A stretch of DNA of 23,260 bases from Hymenochaete sp. R1 (taxonomy: Eukaryota > Basidiomycota > Agaricomycetes > Hymenochaetales > Hymenochaetaceae). The DNA lies in contig JAFREE010000253.1 of assembly GCA_019400425.1 (NCBI GenBank), positions 1 through 23,260 of the forward strand, in the 5' to 3' direction. The stretch's first letter is position 1; each line of letters opens with the position of its first letter. Position numbers and translations under genes: made by a program. Shown piece by piece: positions 1 to 10,430 of this stretch. The notes under the pieces were generated by a model, which saw only the letters and a list, made by a program, of their open reading frames with translations, ran no database searches and was not told the origin of the DNA.

Positions 1-348
1 TAGCCGAATTTGCGACGCAAGATGGCATCAATGGCAACGCAACGGTCTTTGACGATCGCACCCATACAATACAGCTGTTTTTGGCAGGCTCGTTATCGTG
101 ACTGACTCTTCAATAAGCACCCTCACCCCTCTCATCATGAACTATCATCTTACGAGGAGGGGATGCGAGCCCCTGCCTGCTGCTAAACTCTCACCTTCTC
201 CTCTGCTAAAACTTCCTTTCTCCTTTTATGCAGCCCGTATATTTATGTAACATGAGCTGTCAATTCTTCCCCTCCTTCGTCTGACGTGGACAGCTCAGTA
301 CTCTTTTCGCATGAGAAGTGATAAGCTCAAATTCGACTTTGACCTCCA
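1..348. other. Intergenic / upstream region of the SAP-like gene
   Basis: I see no convincing coding frame here. Pyrimidine-rich stretches (about 180-235 and 255-285) lie just before the first gene, as is common in fungal promoters and 5' leaders. A TATA-like 'tatatttatg' is at about 237. The promoter role is inferred from position only. Confidence 0.4.
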
Positions 349-1948
349 ATGTCATTTGGGCTCGATGCCTGTTTGAGTCTCGCGCGACAAAACGCTCATT
401 TGTTCGATGGAGTGCACAAGCTCACGCTTCTGCTTATTCATCGCGAGAGGGTGGGTCGTATTTCAGCAAGCATCAGCAAAGAACGCCTGATCGCAGGCCT
501 CTTTCAAGATTTTGGGGTGTGTTACTCCCTTCCTACTAGCTCCGGGTTCCTGAAAGAATAGCTGAGTGGGTGCTTTTCATTTCCAGACCGATGCGACATC
601 ATTGGTAGAGCTGTGTGTGAGCTCTTTACTTCACTATCAGCATCAAGATGCGTATTGAACAACCTTCGTCCTCAGATCCAGAAAGAAAAAACAATTGCCA
701 GAAATCTTATCTCTCAAGGCAATCGTGATGAGTTACGCAACAGAACGAATAAGCCGACGTTGAAGACTCTGTGTCGCGAGACCCTTGGCTTTGAAGCAAA
801 AGGAAATAAAATTGACTTGATAGACTTACTCTTATCTATGACCGAGGTGAGAGCCATCAGAGCTGATATTCGAGATGTTGTTTTCTCAATGTTAGCAGGA
901 AACTGCTGATGTGGACAGAGATGACGAGCTCCATTTAACTCTGAGTCCATTAAAAAGGAAGAGGAAAACCCCCCCGTTTTCGTCCTTACCCGGAGCTTCC
1001 TCTCCGCCGCACAAGCGCCTTGTCCTTGAGAGGGATGTTGAACTCATGCAGGTCGGTACCACTATTGTGAACTCCTATTCCCGCGTTGAACAGGGCGACA
1101 CTAATAGCGGGCCCAACAATCGACAGCGGGAGATATTTCCTTGGGTAATGATGCCAATACCGAACTGTTGCAGCCGCCATCTGTTGCAACGACGGAAAGG
1201 AACTCTATACCCATAGAGCAGGATGTGTGCATCTTTCAAATGCTTTCGAAAGCACCATCTAGAGTGGAGAATGATGAGAATGACGGACACAAGGGACGAC
1301 ATGATTCTACAACGAGCTCAATGTGGTCATCCGACCCAGCTACGCACATCATATCCGACGTAAGTCACTAAAAACAAGCTCCTCATTTATCAAATTTGAT
1401 TGTAGTATCCAGATGAATGTCTCTCTTTCAAATTCTCAAGATGTTGATGGAAGTGAAGGCAAAAGTGAGGGCCTGGCCGAAGACATGCCGTACCGCAACG
1501 TGGGACTACCTTTGCCAGCCTTAGCGGAACAAGCGACTCGCTCTTTAAGTACGAGGTGAGTTGAATAGAAAATATCTGACCCAAGCCCCAGTCCAGTAAC
1601 TCGCTGGGTTTTCGAGGCATCGACGGGATGTCCCGGCTCAAATTTATCAGAACAGAAAAGACCTCATACATTCAAGGGAAATTTACGTCCCAAGGCTTGC
1701 TAGCGGTGGTGTAAGCTATTCTGAGCTGGACCGACTCGTGCGTGCGACAGGAGCTGGCCAGTATTGTGAAGTTTGTCTTTATTCATTTCACCATTCGCAT
1801 CTCATTTGCTCACTCCATCATTACCTATCAGGTGCTCGAACCAAGCAACAAGCGACCTAGACATCGCTTCAGTGAGGAGGCTATTGAAGCAGATGAAGTT
1901 GACGATCTACTTAGAAAGTTTGGTTGTCTTGCAATTGTCGTCAAGTAA
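349..1948 (+). CDS. SAP-motif-like nuclear protein, hypothetical, eight exons
   Basis: Proposed exons: 349-516, 587-651, 702-846, 899-1051, 1108-1359, 1413-1555, 1617-1770, 1832-1948. Together they give 1197 nt with no internal stop (398 aa). Introns are 50-70 bp with GT-AG ends; the donor at 1052 (gtcggt) is the weakest call and 1067 (gtgaac) would also keep frame. Residues about 95-125 (TLKTLCRETLGF, then KGNKIDLIDLL) resemble a SAP domain, a helix-turn-helix known to bind DNA or RNA. Basic stretches follow (KRKRK at about 145; NKRPRHR near the end), then a long Ser/Glu/Asp-rich linker. The C-terminal exon is acidic (EAIEADEVDDLL). A nuclear nucleic-acid-associated role is inferred from SAP plus basic patches. 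I do not recognise the full-length family. The reading frame shifts at each intron exactly as splicing requires, which supports a real gene. Confidence 0.6.
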
Positions 1949-2182
1949 ATAGAAGTTCATGACCTTATCAACTAAATGATTTGGTTTTGTGTCACTTGAT
2001 TCTGCCGTCTGCTTTTGCCGCGCCTCATGAAAATGATACACCAAGCTTCCTCTTAATAAGGATCCAGGGAACGGCCATGAAGCCATTCAACTCAGTCTGA
2101 GGATGAATTCATGTTCCTTGGTTGTAATCATCGGTATTTTGGGAGAAGTCTGACTGTCTGAGTCTGAGTTGGAGGAGGGACG
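1949..2182. other. Short spacer / 3' flank
   Basis: AT-richer spacer after the SAP-like gene with no convincing coding frame. It probably contains that gene's 3' UTR and the leader of the doubtful frame at 2183. Confidence 0.4.
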
Positions 2183-2491
2183 ATGAGTGAGTTCGAGGCT
2201 TTGCGTCACCACCAGACCAAAAAAAATTGCCATGACTGCCGTATCTCTATGCATTGCTCTGCTAAGAAGCTTGCGATAGCAGGCTCTTCGGGGTGTGACA
2301 ATGACAAAGCGCCGAAAGCGGCGAGTCTGAGTGCATCAAGGAAGGGTAGAAAGATCATGCAGAAGGACGTCGCTACGACCTTACGGACGAGTGCAAAGAT
2401 GACCAGGTGCATCACTCGCTTGTTTCATTGTGCTTTCTGAAAGGATGCTAACATAAACTATGTCTGTTTTAATTATAGGTCTTTGCCATAG
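2183..2491 (+). CDS. Doubtful small two-exon ORF, Lys/Ser-rich
   Basis: The frame opens at 2183 and runs to 2406. A good intron follows: GT at 2407, GCTAAC branch-like site at about 2447, pyrimidine-rich tract and ATAG ending at 2478. After splicing only four more codons remain before TAG (2489-2491), giving about 78 aa. The product is basic and low in complexity, with four Cys in the first half (CHDC, then two more); I recognise no domain. It lies immediately left of the fold-back repeat and the RLI1 fragment, so it may be a truncated 5' end of a gene interrupted at this point. It may equally be non-coding; the intron-like signals are the best support. Confidence 0.25.
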
Positions 2492-2543
2492 AGAATGGGC
2501 GTGGCAGAAATCGAGCCCGGGCTTTAACCCTAGGGCTGGTCAT

Positions 2544-2704
2544 CCGTTACGTTATTACGCGTAGTAATAACGCGTAATGCCCGTTATCCCATAACGCGTA
2601 ATGAGGTTTAGAAAAAAATTGGAGCCCGTAATTACGGGTCACGTAGCACGTTACGACGTGGGAAAAAGTTACCGTAATACGCGTTAACGCGTAATGTTAC
2701 GGGG
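2544..2704. repeat. Fold-back element with imperfect terminal inverted repeats and five ACGCGT sites
   Basis: About 160 bp packed with inverted repeats. GTTATTAC/GTAATAAC (2551-2558 and 2564-2571) make an 8-bp stem. CCCGTAATTACGGG (2625-2638) and TACGCGTTAACGCGTA (2678-2693) are perfect palindromes. The outer ends match imperfectly as inverted copies: CCGTTACGTTATTACGCG on the left against CGCGTAATGTTACGG on the right. ACGCGT occurs at 2557, 2570, 2594, 2679 and 2687. The structure suggests a small non-autonomous (MITE- or foldback-like) element. I see no clear target-site duplication and cannot name a superfamily. Confidence 0.55.
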
Positions 2705-2920
2705 ACATCTGGATGCCGCGCCACCATCGAGGCAGGCGAGTTCACCGGCTCGGAGATCATCGTCATGGTCAGCGAGAGCGGCACGTGCAGAACGGCCATT
2801 GTCAAGCTTCTTGCGGGCGAGGTTCTGGATGTCGCGACACGCGACTCTGATCCAGCTTACGTCTTGCAACTCAAGCTAGAGGACCTCGCACCTGTTACAG
2901 ATATGATTTTCGCTCAGTAA
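2696..2920 (+). pseudogene. Fragment of ABCE1/RLI1-type ATPase (second nucleotide-binding domain)
   Basis: An open frame without its own start reads ATIEAGEFTGSEIIVM, then SESGTCRT, then AIVKLLAGE. It closely resembles the start of the second ATPase domain of ABCE1/Rli1, the ribosome-recycling ABC protein, where 'EAG-F-DSEIIVM' precedes the Walker A loop GENGTGKT and 'LLAG'. Here Walker A reads SESGTCRT: the key Gly and Lys before Thr are replaced by Cys and Arg, which should abolish nucleotide binding. Similarity fades after about residue 60 of the fragment, and the frame ends at TAA 2918-2920. There is no upstream start, and the Q-loop, signature and Walker B parts are missing. The composition is GC-rich compared with the flanks. 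It starts inside the right edge of the fold-back repeat, so the breakpoint may coincide with that element. The assignment is from memory of the family. Confidence 0.6.
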
Positions 2921-4799
2921 TCTGCTGGGCGTATCATGCGCACCATCCACGAGGTCTACCTGAAACGTTGATGGGCAAACCCGATTCGTGCTGCACATGA
3001 CCCATGTACCATGGTTGAGAAGAGGATATGAGGCTCGACGACGCCGCTGCTTCAATTTAAGTGTATGGCTCTGCAGGGGTAATATGAAAGACCGAAGGGA
3101 AGCAGTTTCATTCTACTTGAATTCGACACAAAATTGATGAGCTCGTTGGAATCTAAGACGAATACGAGCAAACGCAATCAACAACCCGGAAACATGCCTG
3201 GCACGCCCTTTAGAACTTCAAAGCCACTCGCATAAGCAACTGAAATTCAATCAATCATCTCCGCTGGCATTCCTCACTGTACCTTTGTGGACATACGAAT
3301 GACGCCCTATTTTGAAAAAAAAACGGTCAAGGTCGGTCTCAATTCAATATTCGTCTCAAACTCGATCGTGGCTGGAATAAAAAGAAGTCATTTGGAGAAG
3401 TGCAAGTCTCGGATGAGGGCACGCATACCAGTGAGTTTCTTGGTGCTTCAGATGGGCTGGTCAAGATGTTCGGTTCGTCGTTTCTATAGCTCTTTCACAA
3501 ACAATTCTTAATCCCATCCTGTTCCGTTTTCGAGACCTCCTTGGAATTGGTGTTTTCTCGTTCGTACAGACCGCTACATAGGGAGTGATATCAATGTGCG
3601 TCTGAAACAGCTGGATTGGTAACGTAGGCGTGCTGACTGCTCCTACTTCTTGAAGGGTGTTTGTTCGATAGAATCAGCGAAGCCAGAGGGCTGTCACACG
3701 TTAGAGAGGCTCGTTCGAAGCGAGGATGGACAACATCACAAAACATGGGACAGGTTGTTTACACCGTCTCCTTAGGTCCGTTCTGTCGTTATCCTTCATT
3801 GCCTTGCTCTTCTAATACCATATGCTAAGGGACTTTTCAATCACCTGGCGAGTGCTCCAGGAATTCCTCGCACCCTGACGAGGACAGAATGTGGCTCAGC
3901 TTCTCTCGTGCGTTTCGGAGATGCAGATGGCGGGGTCATCCTTTTACACGATGACCTTCATTCTCAGACAGCGCTACACAGAAGGCAAACATGACACATC
4001 GCTGGTTGTTTCAATATTTGAAACCCATTTCTCTCATCTACGAATCTCTGACATCGCTGTACATTGGCCCTGCGCATGTTGAAATTTGCTTCCCCATCTC
4101 GTTTGAGCATATCATCCTTCCAGCGACATTTCCTCCTCCAACTCATCTTCTCAAATTGCAGCTTCTCACGACTTCGGCTCTTCGCGACAAAGAGTTTGAG
4201 GGCATTCATAGTTCATCCAATTTCAATGACACCCACGCCCCACACACTACCGTTGACAATGTCTTCAACGGTGCCCCAACAGACAACGACAGGACCATTT
4301 ATGCGGAGTTCGCTCCGTTACATCTCTGGTCATGACGCGGCTCTCCTCGTGTGGTCTGCATCGAACCACTCCAAGACATGATCAACCAATGAGTTGACGA
4401 GTCGAAATCGAAGTTTGAGTTTTTGGAAGTGAGACGGAAATCGTCTCCATGGTGAGAGAGACTAGCGCTGACTTGCGCCGACTTGCGACTCTTGGAGAAG
4501 AGCGATGCGATCGTTTGTGCACCATCTCAATGTGATGTCATTTCCCGTCGTCGGAAGCAGCGAAAGAATTTACAAAACGTCGGACTTTTCAGTGCCGTTT
4601 AGGTGCAACTAGTAAGTGATGAGATAGGACCAACTAACGAGCTCATCATCTAGTGAACACGGTACGTCTCTGCTCACACGGAAATGAAGAACAGGGCCGA
4701 TGCATGCGGTGTATCATTAGCGAACGGATGTGTGGAGAATAGATAGGTGCGCCCAACTGTGCGATCTCCGACTTCCCTCCGAGTGCGCATCCCCTAAAC
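2921..4799. other. Gene-poor stretch with scattered, unassigned coding traces (+ strand)
   Basis: No complete gene can be built here. Traces on the + strand are: an ATG-led frame 3137-3235 (MSSLESKTNTSKRNQQPG..., closed by TAA with no usable donor); a hydrophilic frame about 3330-3468 containing DRGWNKKKSFGEVQ and FLGASDGLVKMF; exon-like pieces about 3570-3618, 3680-3752 and 3832-3987. The last two would splice across a pyrimidine-rich intron (GT 3753, AG about 3831) to give FGDADGGVILLHDDLHSQ before TGA. A further open frame lies at 3991-4335. Frames between pieces do not all join without stops. I recognise no family. This may be one decayed gene or several fragments. Confidence 0.3.
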
Positions 4800-5289
4800 A
4801 TGAATGTCCGTTTGCAGAGCCTGTCTGTTCCGCATTTCCCTTCCCTTGTGATTGCAATGTCAACTCCTGGATACCTCGCCGTCTCGAGTAATTTGCCATC
4901 AGACTCACGATTGTCTTTGTGCCCTTGCGGATGCAGTGTGCGACGAAACAAGGCGTTCTTCGTCTCTGCACATACGCTACTGGTGGCAAGACGTGCTCAT
5001 TTAACATTCAGGAACCCATGTTGCAACGGCACCTCAAACATTGCGTCAGGTCCTTCAAAGAGTACCTGTGGGGCAGTGTTGCCATTCATGACAAAGCATT
5101 GAACAAACAGGAGAAGAAGATTATTGAACGATTGTTTGCGGTTAGTGCTATCCAGGTTCCGGTAGCATCTTGGGATGTTGCTTGGAGTTTTGCCCTCTCA
5201 AGCTGCATGGTCCTTACCATGGGTGTCCAACACTTCGAAAGCAAAGAGTACCGTTACGTTACCACTGTCACCGATGTGTTTTTGTTCTG
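4800..5289 (+). pseudogene. Fragment of BRR2-type (Ski2-like) spliceosomal RNA helicase
   Basis: Two frames carry successive parts of one helicase. The first, about 4800-4925, includes HFPSLVIAMSTPGYLAVSS. After a frameshift, 4919-5289 reads on through LNKQEKKIIERLF, AIQVPVASWDVAWSF and MGVQHFESKEYRYV. This order matches the second RecA-like domain of Brr2/Slh1-class helicases ('EAL-KQDKRIVERLF-SGAIQVLVAS-D-AW', then 'MG-QYF-GKEHRYVDYP'). Brr2 unwinds U4/U6 in the spliceosome. The fragment breaks off before the 'LQMMGRA' motif VI region, ends at TGA and lacks all N-terminal motifs, so it cannot be a working helicase. No introns are visible in it. Slh1/RQC helicases share the fold, but the 'AIQV-VAS' wording favours Brr2. 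Confidence 0.65.
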
Positions 5290-5854
5290 ACTTTTCTGTA
5301 CACTCGTATTTCATGCAATATAATTATACATTTGAATTTATATAAACCTCCTGGATGACCACTGGGGTCCATCCGTCGATGGCTCACCGTCTAAACCGTT
5401 ACCTGGCACCTTGAAGCCCCCGTCCACAGATTCTTCCGGACCAATTTAACAGTGCTCCGAGTCCTCGAGCAGTGTCAGAATTGATGACGCGTTTTGCCGT
5501 ACGGGCCGGGAAAGTTACGCCCAAGCTACTGGTGAAAGCTCTCGTGGCTGAAGGAGGCCCCACGTCCGTCGAATGGAAGCAGTAGCGAGTAGAAGGAAGA
5601 GGTAGAGGTAGGAGGGAGTTAGTTGTGCAATGGAGGAAAGAGTGCCACCCTCATTGGCACAGGCTCACACATAGTAAATCGAAGCCCTTGTTTTTGTACA
5701 TGTCATTTCTGAGTCTCAGTTACTGCTCAGCTCCAGTCTCAATCACTGTAGTTCTCATGCACACAATCATCACTCATTTTGCCTTGAAGATACTGTCGTA
5801 CAAAGTTGTAAATTGACATTGAATTCCACAAAAGAGGTTTTCCCAGATATGTAA
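5290..5854. other. Intergenic region downstream of two converging genes/relics
   Basis: AT-rich at 5310-5350. A short open stretch (about 5353-5448) reads hydrophilic residues with Pro/Ser but has no start and no recognised family. A purine-rich run is at about 5580-5640. I see no clear gene; it probably holds the 3' flank of the WD40 gene on the minus strand. Confidence 0.4.
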
Positions 5855-7403
5855 TTAAAACATTGAAGGGAAGTAGTCCGCTCTCTTCTGACCTAAGCAG
5901 ATCCAGAGCAACGTGAAAGTAACGCACGTTGTTAAAAGCAGCTGCCACTCTGCAAGTACGGTGTGGAGTACATCCAGCTTTATAGCACTCATCCTTTGAG
6001 AGGGTGATGCCCCACTGATCTCCCATACCGAAATTTGGCAGCTAGGTCCCTCTGATGTGCAGGCGGCAAGCAGCACACGGCCTTGGCTTTCGATAATCTA
6101 ATGCGGTTTTTTCAGCTGTTGTAGATCCGATCGCCGGGCCAGGAAGAAAAAAGGAGTTTAAATATATATTTACGTACATCGACGTTTTGCACAAGTGGCG
6201 CTTAAAAGAGATGTAGGCGTGCAACCGGCTTTGATGAGCGATGCCATAAGAGCAGGCGAATTTATAATGTACACACCTGCACCTTTCAAGAACGCCACTT
6301 CCAAGCTTCGTGAAATGTCTGGATTTGAAAGATGATAAATATGGGCAGCACCCATGTCTCCCCCTACAATCATCCACTCTCCGCTTCCATCAGCTCTGAC
6401 TTGTAGAGGTACGTTACGTGCGATCTTTTGCCGTCGACTGCCCAATTTCTCGAGTGCAGGAAAGGTATAGATGTCGAACCCGTCTCGAAGATTGGAGACA
6501 ATGATACGACTCTGGCTACGATCAAAGAATCCATTCCCACTGTCAACATCCCAATAAGCATGGCAAATGGATGAAAGTAAATCAGCCTCACATTCTTGTT
6601 GGTAGTAACTTCGACGATATAATTGTCATGCTGTGTGGGTCATACGAGACACTGAAAAAATTCGTTGGAGATCAGATCTTCAAAAAGAGCTTGGAACCCG
6701 TCAGTCGACTCACACCTCGTGAGACTCCAGTAGCAAGACCACAAGCTCAGATCCATCTCCATTAAAAAAAATGTTCCTCTGACAGAAATCAAGATTCACA
6801 GATCCCCTTTTCTTGTCATAAAGCACACCGTTTGTCTTCTCGAAGTAGAAAATTGCGGGAGCGGGGATACCGCATGTCGCCAACCTCGAAGTAAAGGGTT
6901 CGAAAGCCATGTCCTCTACCGGGCCTTCGTGTGCTGGGTCTTCTGTTGTGTATGTCATCGAGAATTCTTCCTAAAGCTACGTCAGTTGCCTTGTGGATGC
7001 ATTCACGTAAAGAAAAAGCGATTACAAGCCCGTCACGACTTCTTTGAAATACGACGATTGAGCCGTCCGCGAAGCCACACGCAAAAGCGGTAGCCCGATC
7101 AGAAGTCGGGGTGTGGAGCCAGACGAGGGATGAAACGGGTCCCCGGGACTCCAAAGTCGACTGCTGAAGCAAGTCACCGGTAATGACGCTCCAGACGCAT
7201 AGCCGTGAACAACTATCTACATTGTATCAAATTGTCAGTATATGCACTAGCGAACAAGGGGCTAATATGGAATACGGAATAAAAGACGAACCACCGGAAA
7301 TCAAAATGTCGCTATTGGGCGAAAAAGAAAGGCAATTCACGGCCGTTGATGTGCTGCGCAGCTGTCTAACAAGTGTTAGAATTGGAACGTCTTGTCTCGC
7401 CAT
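5855..7403 (-). CDS. WD40-repeat protein with C-terminal membrane segment, seven exons
   Basis: Minus-strand exons: 7292-7403, 7026-7216, 6714-6970, 6592-6651, 6277-6539, 6178-6228, 5855-6081; 1161 nt, 386 aa. The first five exons are well supported by frame and by donors such as gtaatc, gtgagt and gtgagg; the last two junctions are less certain. Residues 1-37 hold TAVNCLSFSPN...SGG, a first WD40 blade, closing with RLCVWSVITG. Further blades follow (FACGFADGSIVVFQRS; EGPVEDMAF...RLATCG; WMIVGGDMGAAHIYH; LLAACTSEG...ISVWEI). About residues 355-375 are hydrophobic (LLLTTCVTFTLLWICLG) and end near the C terminus, suggesting a tail anchor. The wording matches a family repeated in mushroom genomes whose function is unknown; WD40 propellers generally scaffold protein complexes. 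The start is the first ATG before the first blade. Confidence 0.7.
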
Positions 7404-8835
7404 TCTATGCAACCTGAAAAAGATATGTGAGAAGATTTAGAGCGTTCAGTCTTATCGCAAGAAAACGCACTCCGGTTGGGGGTGGGGGGAGGGCAGACTT
7501 GCACAGGTATATAATCCAGTATGCATTCTAGTCCTTTGAGAATTTAAGGACGAGCTCAGACAGTGACAGTCTCTTCGAGAGGAGCCACTTCGCACTGAGA
7601 AATTTGACTTCTTCGGATAGCCATTCGCATGACTCAAAATGACGAGGGTCCAGATCAGATCGCCTATTCTCATCGCTGCTTCATGTACGGCCGAGACAGC
7701 AACTTACACGCATCAACACACGAACTTCAAGTTGATGAGACATCATTCATGATGATTGGGGCTGGGCGAGTGTTTGTCCGTCGTCGGCGACCAGCATGTA
7801 AAAGTAGAAGAATAAGCGTGCATCGATATTTGCTATTGTCGTGCTCGGTGCCGCCTTCGACAAGCGAAACGGAAACGGATATAGTTGGTCGAAATTGGAT
7901 GCGGATGCTAACATGATGCCGGCCCCGAATTTACTCATTATTGTCACCGGCCCACGTGCCCTTCGCCGCTTGCTTGAATAACTTGAAGGCCCAAGAATAT
8001 CGCCAAAAAAGAAAGAAAGAGGCAAATGTAGCGCCGTCGCAGTATTGTGAGCGCTGGCAAGCGATATCTACAGAATGAGTCGATGGGCGTGGGGAAAGAA
8101 GCGCAGAGATGATGGGATTGCGCTGTGTCGCTTGGGTATAGTCGCCGCCGGCGATACTGAGCGAGCATTGAGCGCGTGGGGAAGATTATCCGAAGATACG
8201 TACGCGCGAGCAACCCCAACCACTCCCCAACTCCAACCCCAACCAACCAAACCCCGCCGATGATGATCAACTGCGTGATCTCAACTCAACGTTCAAGTTG
8301 ACTCTTTGACCTCAGCTGCAATCTTGTTCTTGACGCAAATCATCATGCATCATGTGCCATGGGCCATCGATTAGCTTGGCGCTCGATCACGAAGATTTAG
8401 AGGCACAACTTGAAGGTCTCCGAGTCAGAGTCTGCTTCGTTAGTTTAGTGGCGCTTCTGGTGAAAGCAAGGGCTCAGTAGTACTAGTCAGTTGCTTGAGG
8501 CAGCGCATGTAGCATCGCGTCACAAGTGACGGTGCTCGAGCTCCGGCATTCCGGAATCCGGACCCGCGGTGAGCCTTCGCGCTTCCCCGGTGTGATGAAT
8601 GAATCAATATGACCTTTATACTATACTAGATATGGTTCATCATAGAGCGGACGGCGACTGGTATTTTACTGGCCAGATTTCCAATATGCGTATGACATCA
8701 ATGAATGGCAACGACAACGGAACTCAACATTTAGCCCACAAAAAGGCCTGACATTTGTCACCTTTCTCATCTCAGGCTGATAACCCGCTAGAGCTTTAAA
8801 GGGAACGATACTACGGCGCAATCCTGGCCATCAAG
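7404..8835. other. Long intergenic region between divergent genes
   Basis: This lies between the 5' ends of the minus-strand WD40 gene and the plus-strand gene at 8836, so both promoters should be here. It holds a G-rich run (about 7477-7494) and a C/A-rich run (about 8210-8260). Several short overlapping frames on both strands (for example 7944-8270 minus, 8075-8263 plus) are low in complexity, lack a family match and show no supporting introns. I see no gene I can support. Confidence 0.45.
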
Positions 8836-9612
8836 ATGTCTCGTCAGCCTCTATTGTGTGCCAACAACGACACTTTTCGGTGCTTCTTGCCGTTGGTTAA
8901 AACCATGGAATTCAGCAGGAATGAGCATCAGCCAGTTATGCAATCGATAACTTTCACTCAGGTTCCCCCTCTTGGAGAAGCGTCGAACCTGTTCAAGACC
9001 TCCGTCTTGGTTCCTGCCAGTAATAGTCCGATCGCTAGGACCGACTTATACTACCACAGTGACAAAGGGCACTCTCCAGCCCCAGCTGTACCGCCTCCAA
9101 CTACTAACCATCCTCACCTTCGACCCGCCAACTCCCAACCAGCTCCCTCTGTTGTTCCTTCATCCATCCCCAAGCCAAAGGGCCCTCTGGCTCGACCTGC
9201 GCAGGGAGGGTATAGCTTGCAAGCCGTACTTAATCTCCCCGAGAAAACCTACAAAGCTCTTCAGGTGAGGTCAAATCATCTCAAATGATTACAGACATAA
9301 GGATTTGAAACTCTATTGATGTTCCATCTGTCTAGGGATCTGTTCGGAAAATGGCAGGAAACTTTGTAGACATGGATAAGTCCTACCAACAACAGGATGA
9401 AGGAGCCATCGATAAATTTGCTGAGGCAGTGAGTACGAAATTTTAATTCGCGATTCCAAGCCAGCCCTGCTCAAAAGACGTAACTCCATTAGCTCGGTAA
9501 AAAACACCCAGAACTCCGTGCCTACGTTGACAACTGGGCAGCTAAAGATCTGCTACAATCTCATCTCAAGAACTATCGCTACAAGAGCCCATATAAGGAA
9601 GGGGAAGAATGA
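8836..9612 (+). CDS. Hypothetical protein with proline-rich linker, three exons
   Basis: Exons 8836-9264, 9336-9428 and 9493-9612 join in phase 0 at both introns (gtgagg...ctgtctag, 71 bp; gtgagt...ccattag, 64 bp) and give 213 aa. Residues about 80-125 are rich in Pro/Ser (PAPAVPPPTTNHPHLRPANS and onward), likely disordered. The C-terminal third (LPEKTYKALQGSVRKMAGNF, then DMDKSYQQQDEGAIDKFAEA) is helical and charged and ends in a Lys/Tyr/Glu tail. The start 'ATCAAGATGTC' has A at -3; a later in-frame ATG at 8905 is possible. I do not recognise a domain. A nearby tandem AT-rich 3' flank is consistent with a real transcript. Clean splicing and codon use support an intact, probably expressed gene of unknown role. 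Confidence 0.65.
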
Positions 9613-10430
9613 TGCAGGCTCTTGGAGGTCTAAACTATCAACTATTGCGCATTGTGATTAAATGTGTGAACAGTATTAGTTTACCAGTGAAAGAATTTTG
9701 ATTTCATGTGTTAGATTACAATCTAGCTACACAAGATTTCAGTGGGTACATCCAAACCCGAGCAGATTGTCCGTATATCTTTGTGGCCATCTTTGATCTT
9801 TCCAAGCCCCCCCCCCCTTTTTTTTTACTTTCTTTCCTTCCTTCCGATTATCTGATACTAGTATGCACAATTAATGTCATAGTGATGATTGTTAAATGAC
9901 ACGCCAAGTGCTTTTAATAGAAGCTGGCTACACTACTACGGAGCAAAATAAATGAAGTCTGATTTGTTGAGGACGGTGATATAACTTCAGCCGAGTTTGC
10001 ACACATTTCGCATAAAACCAGCCTGTTTCCTAATTTTCACACATGCCAGGCCAGTGAGCCTCTTCATTCTCATTCCATTTGAGACTAGATTTTTCTTCTC
10101 TCGCACTCGCACCCGGCGGGCCTTTCTTCCCCTCATACTCGGTAGTGATTGAGGTGAGTTTATATATTCTCTCGCTATGGTACATCAGCTCACATGCATG
10201 TACCTGAATACATTCTTTTCAGGTAATACAGAGCTTCATACCCTCATACCAAGGACCGGGAGAATGAGTTTGACCCTAAAGCCATTCTAGCGGAAAAAGC
10301 AATTACGCGAAGACATGAAGAAACAGAACACCCAACATGGCAACTTGAACTTGCTTTTCGCTAAGACTTCTCGCGCGGCGCTCGTTTCGTCCACGCACCC
10401 ACGGTAGACCTACCTACACAAATTCAACCT
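9613..10430. other. Intergenic region with C/T homopolymers and an intron-like segment
   Basis: Contains an 11-C run followed by a 9-T run (9807-9826). About 10152-10222 looks like an intron (gtgagt start, ttttcag end) between pyrimidine-rich leader-like DNA and the copia remnant, so a former 5' leader could lie here. No coding frame is convincing. Confidence 0.4.

Noticed and set aside
2557..2692. Cluster of MCB (MBF-binding) promoter sites
   Set aside because: The sites lie within palindromes of a fold-back repeat and the next downstream coding DNA is a dead ATPase fragment, so no regulated gene is visible. Kept only as an alternative in the findings.
7944..8270. 108-codon minus-strand ORF
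   Set aside because: Its Gly/Val-rich start is just the complement of a C/A-rich tract, and no domain or intron supports it.
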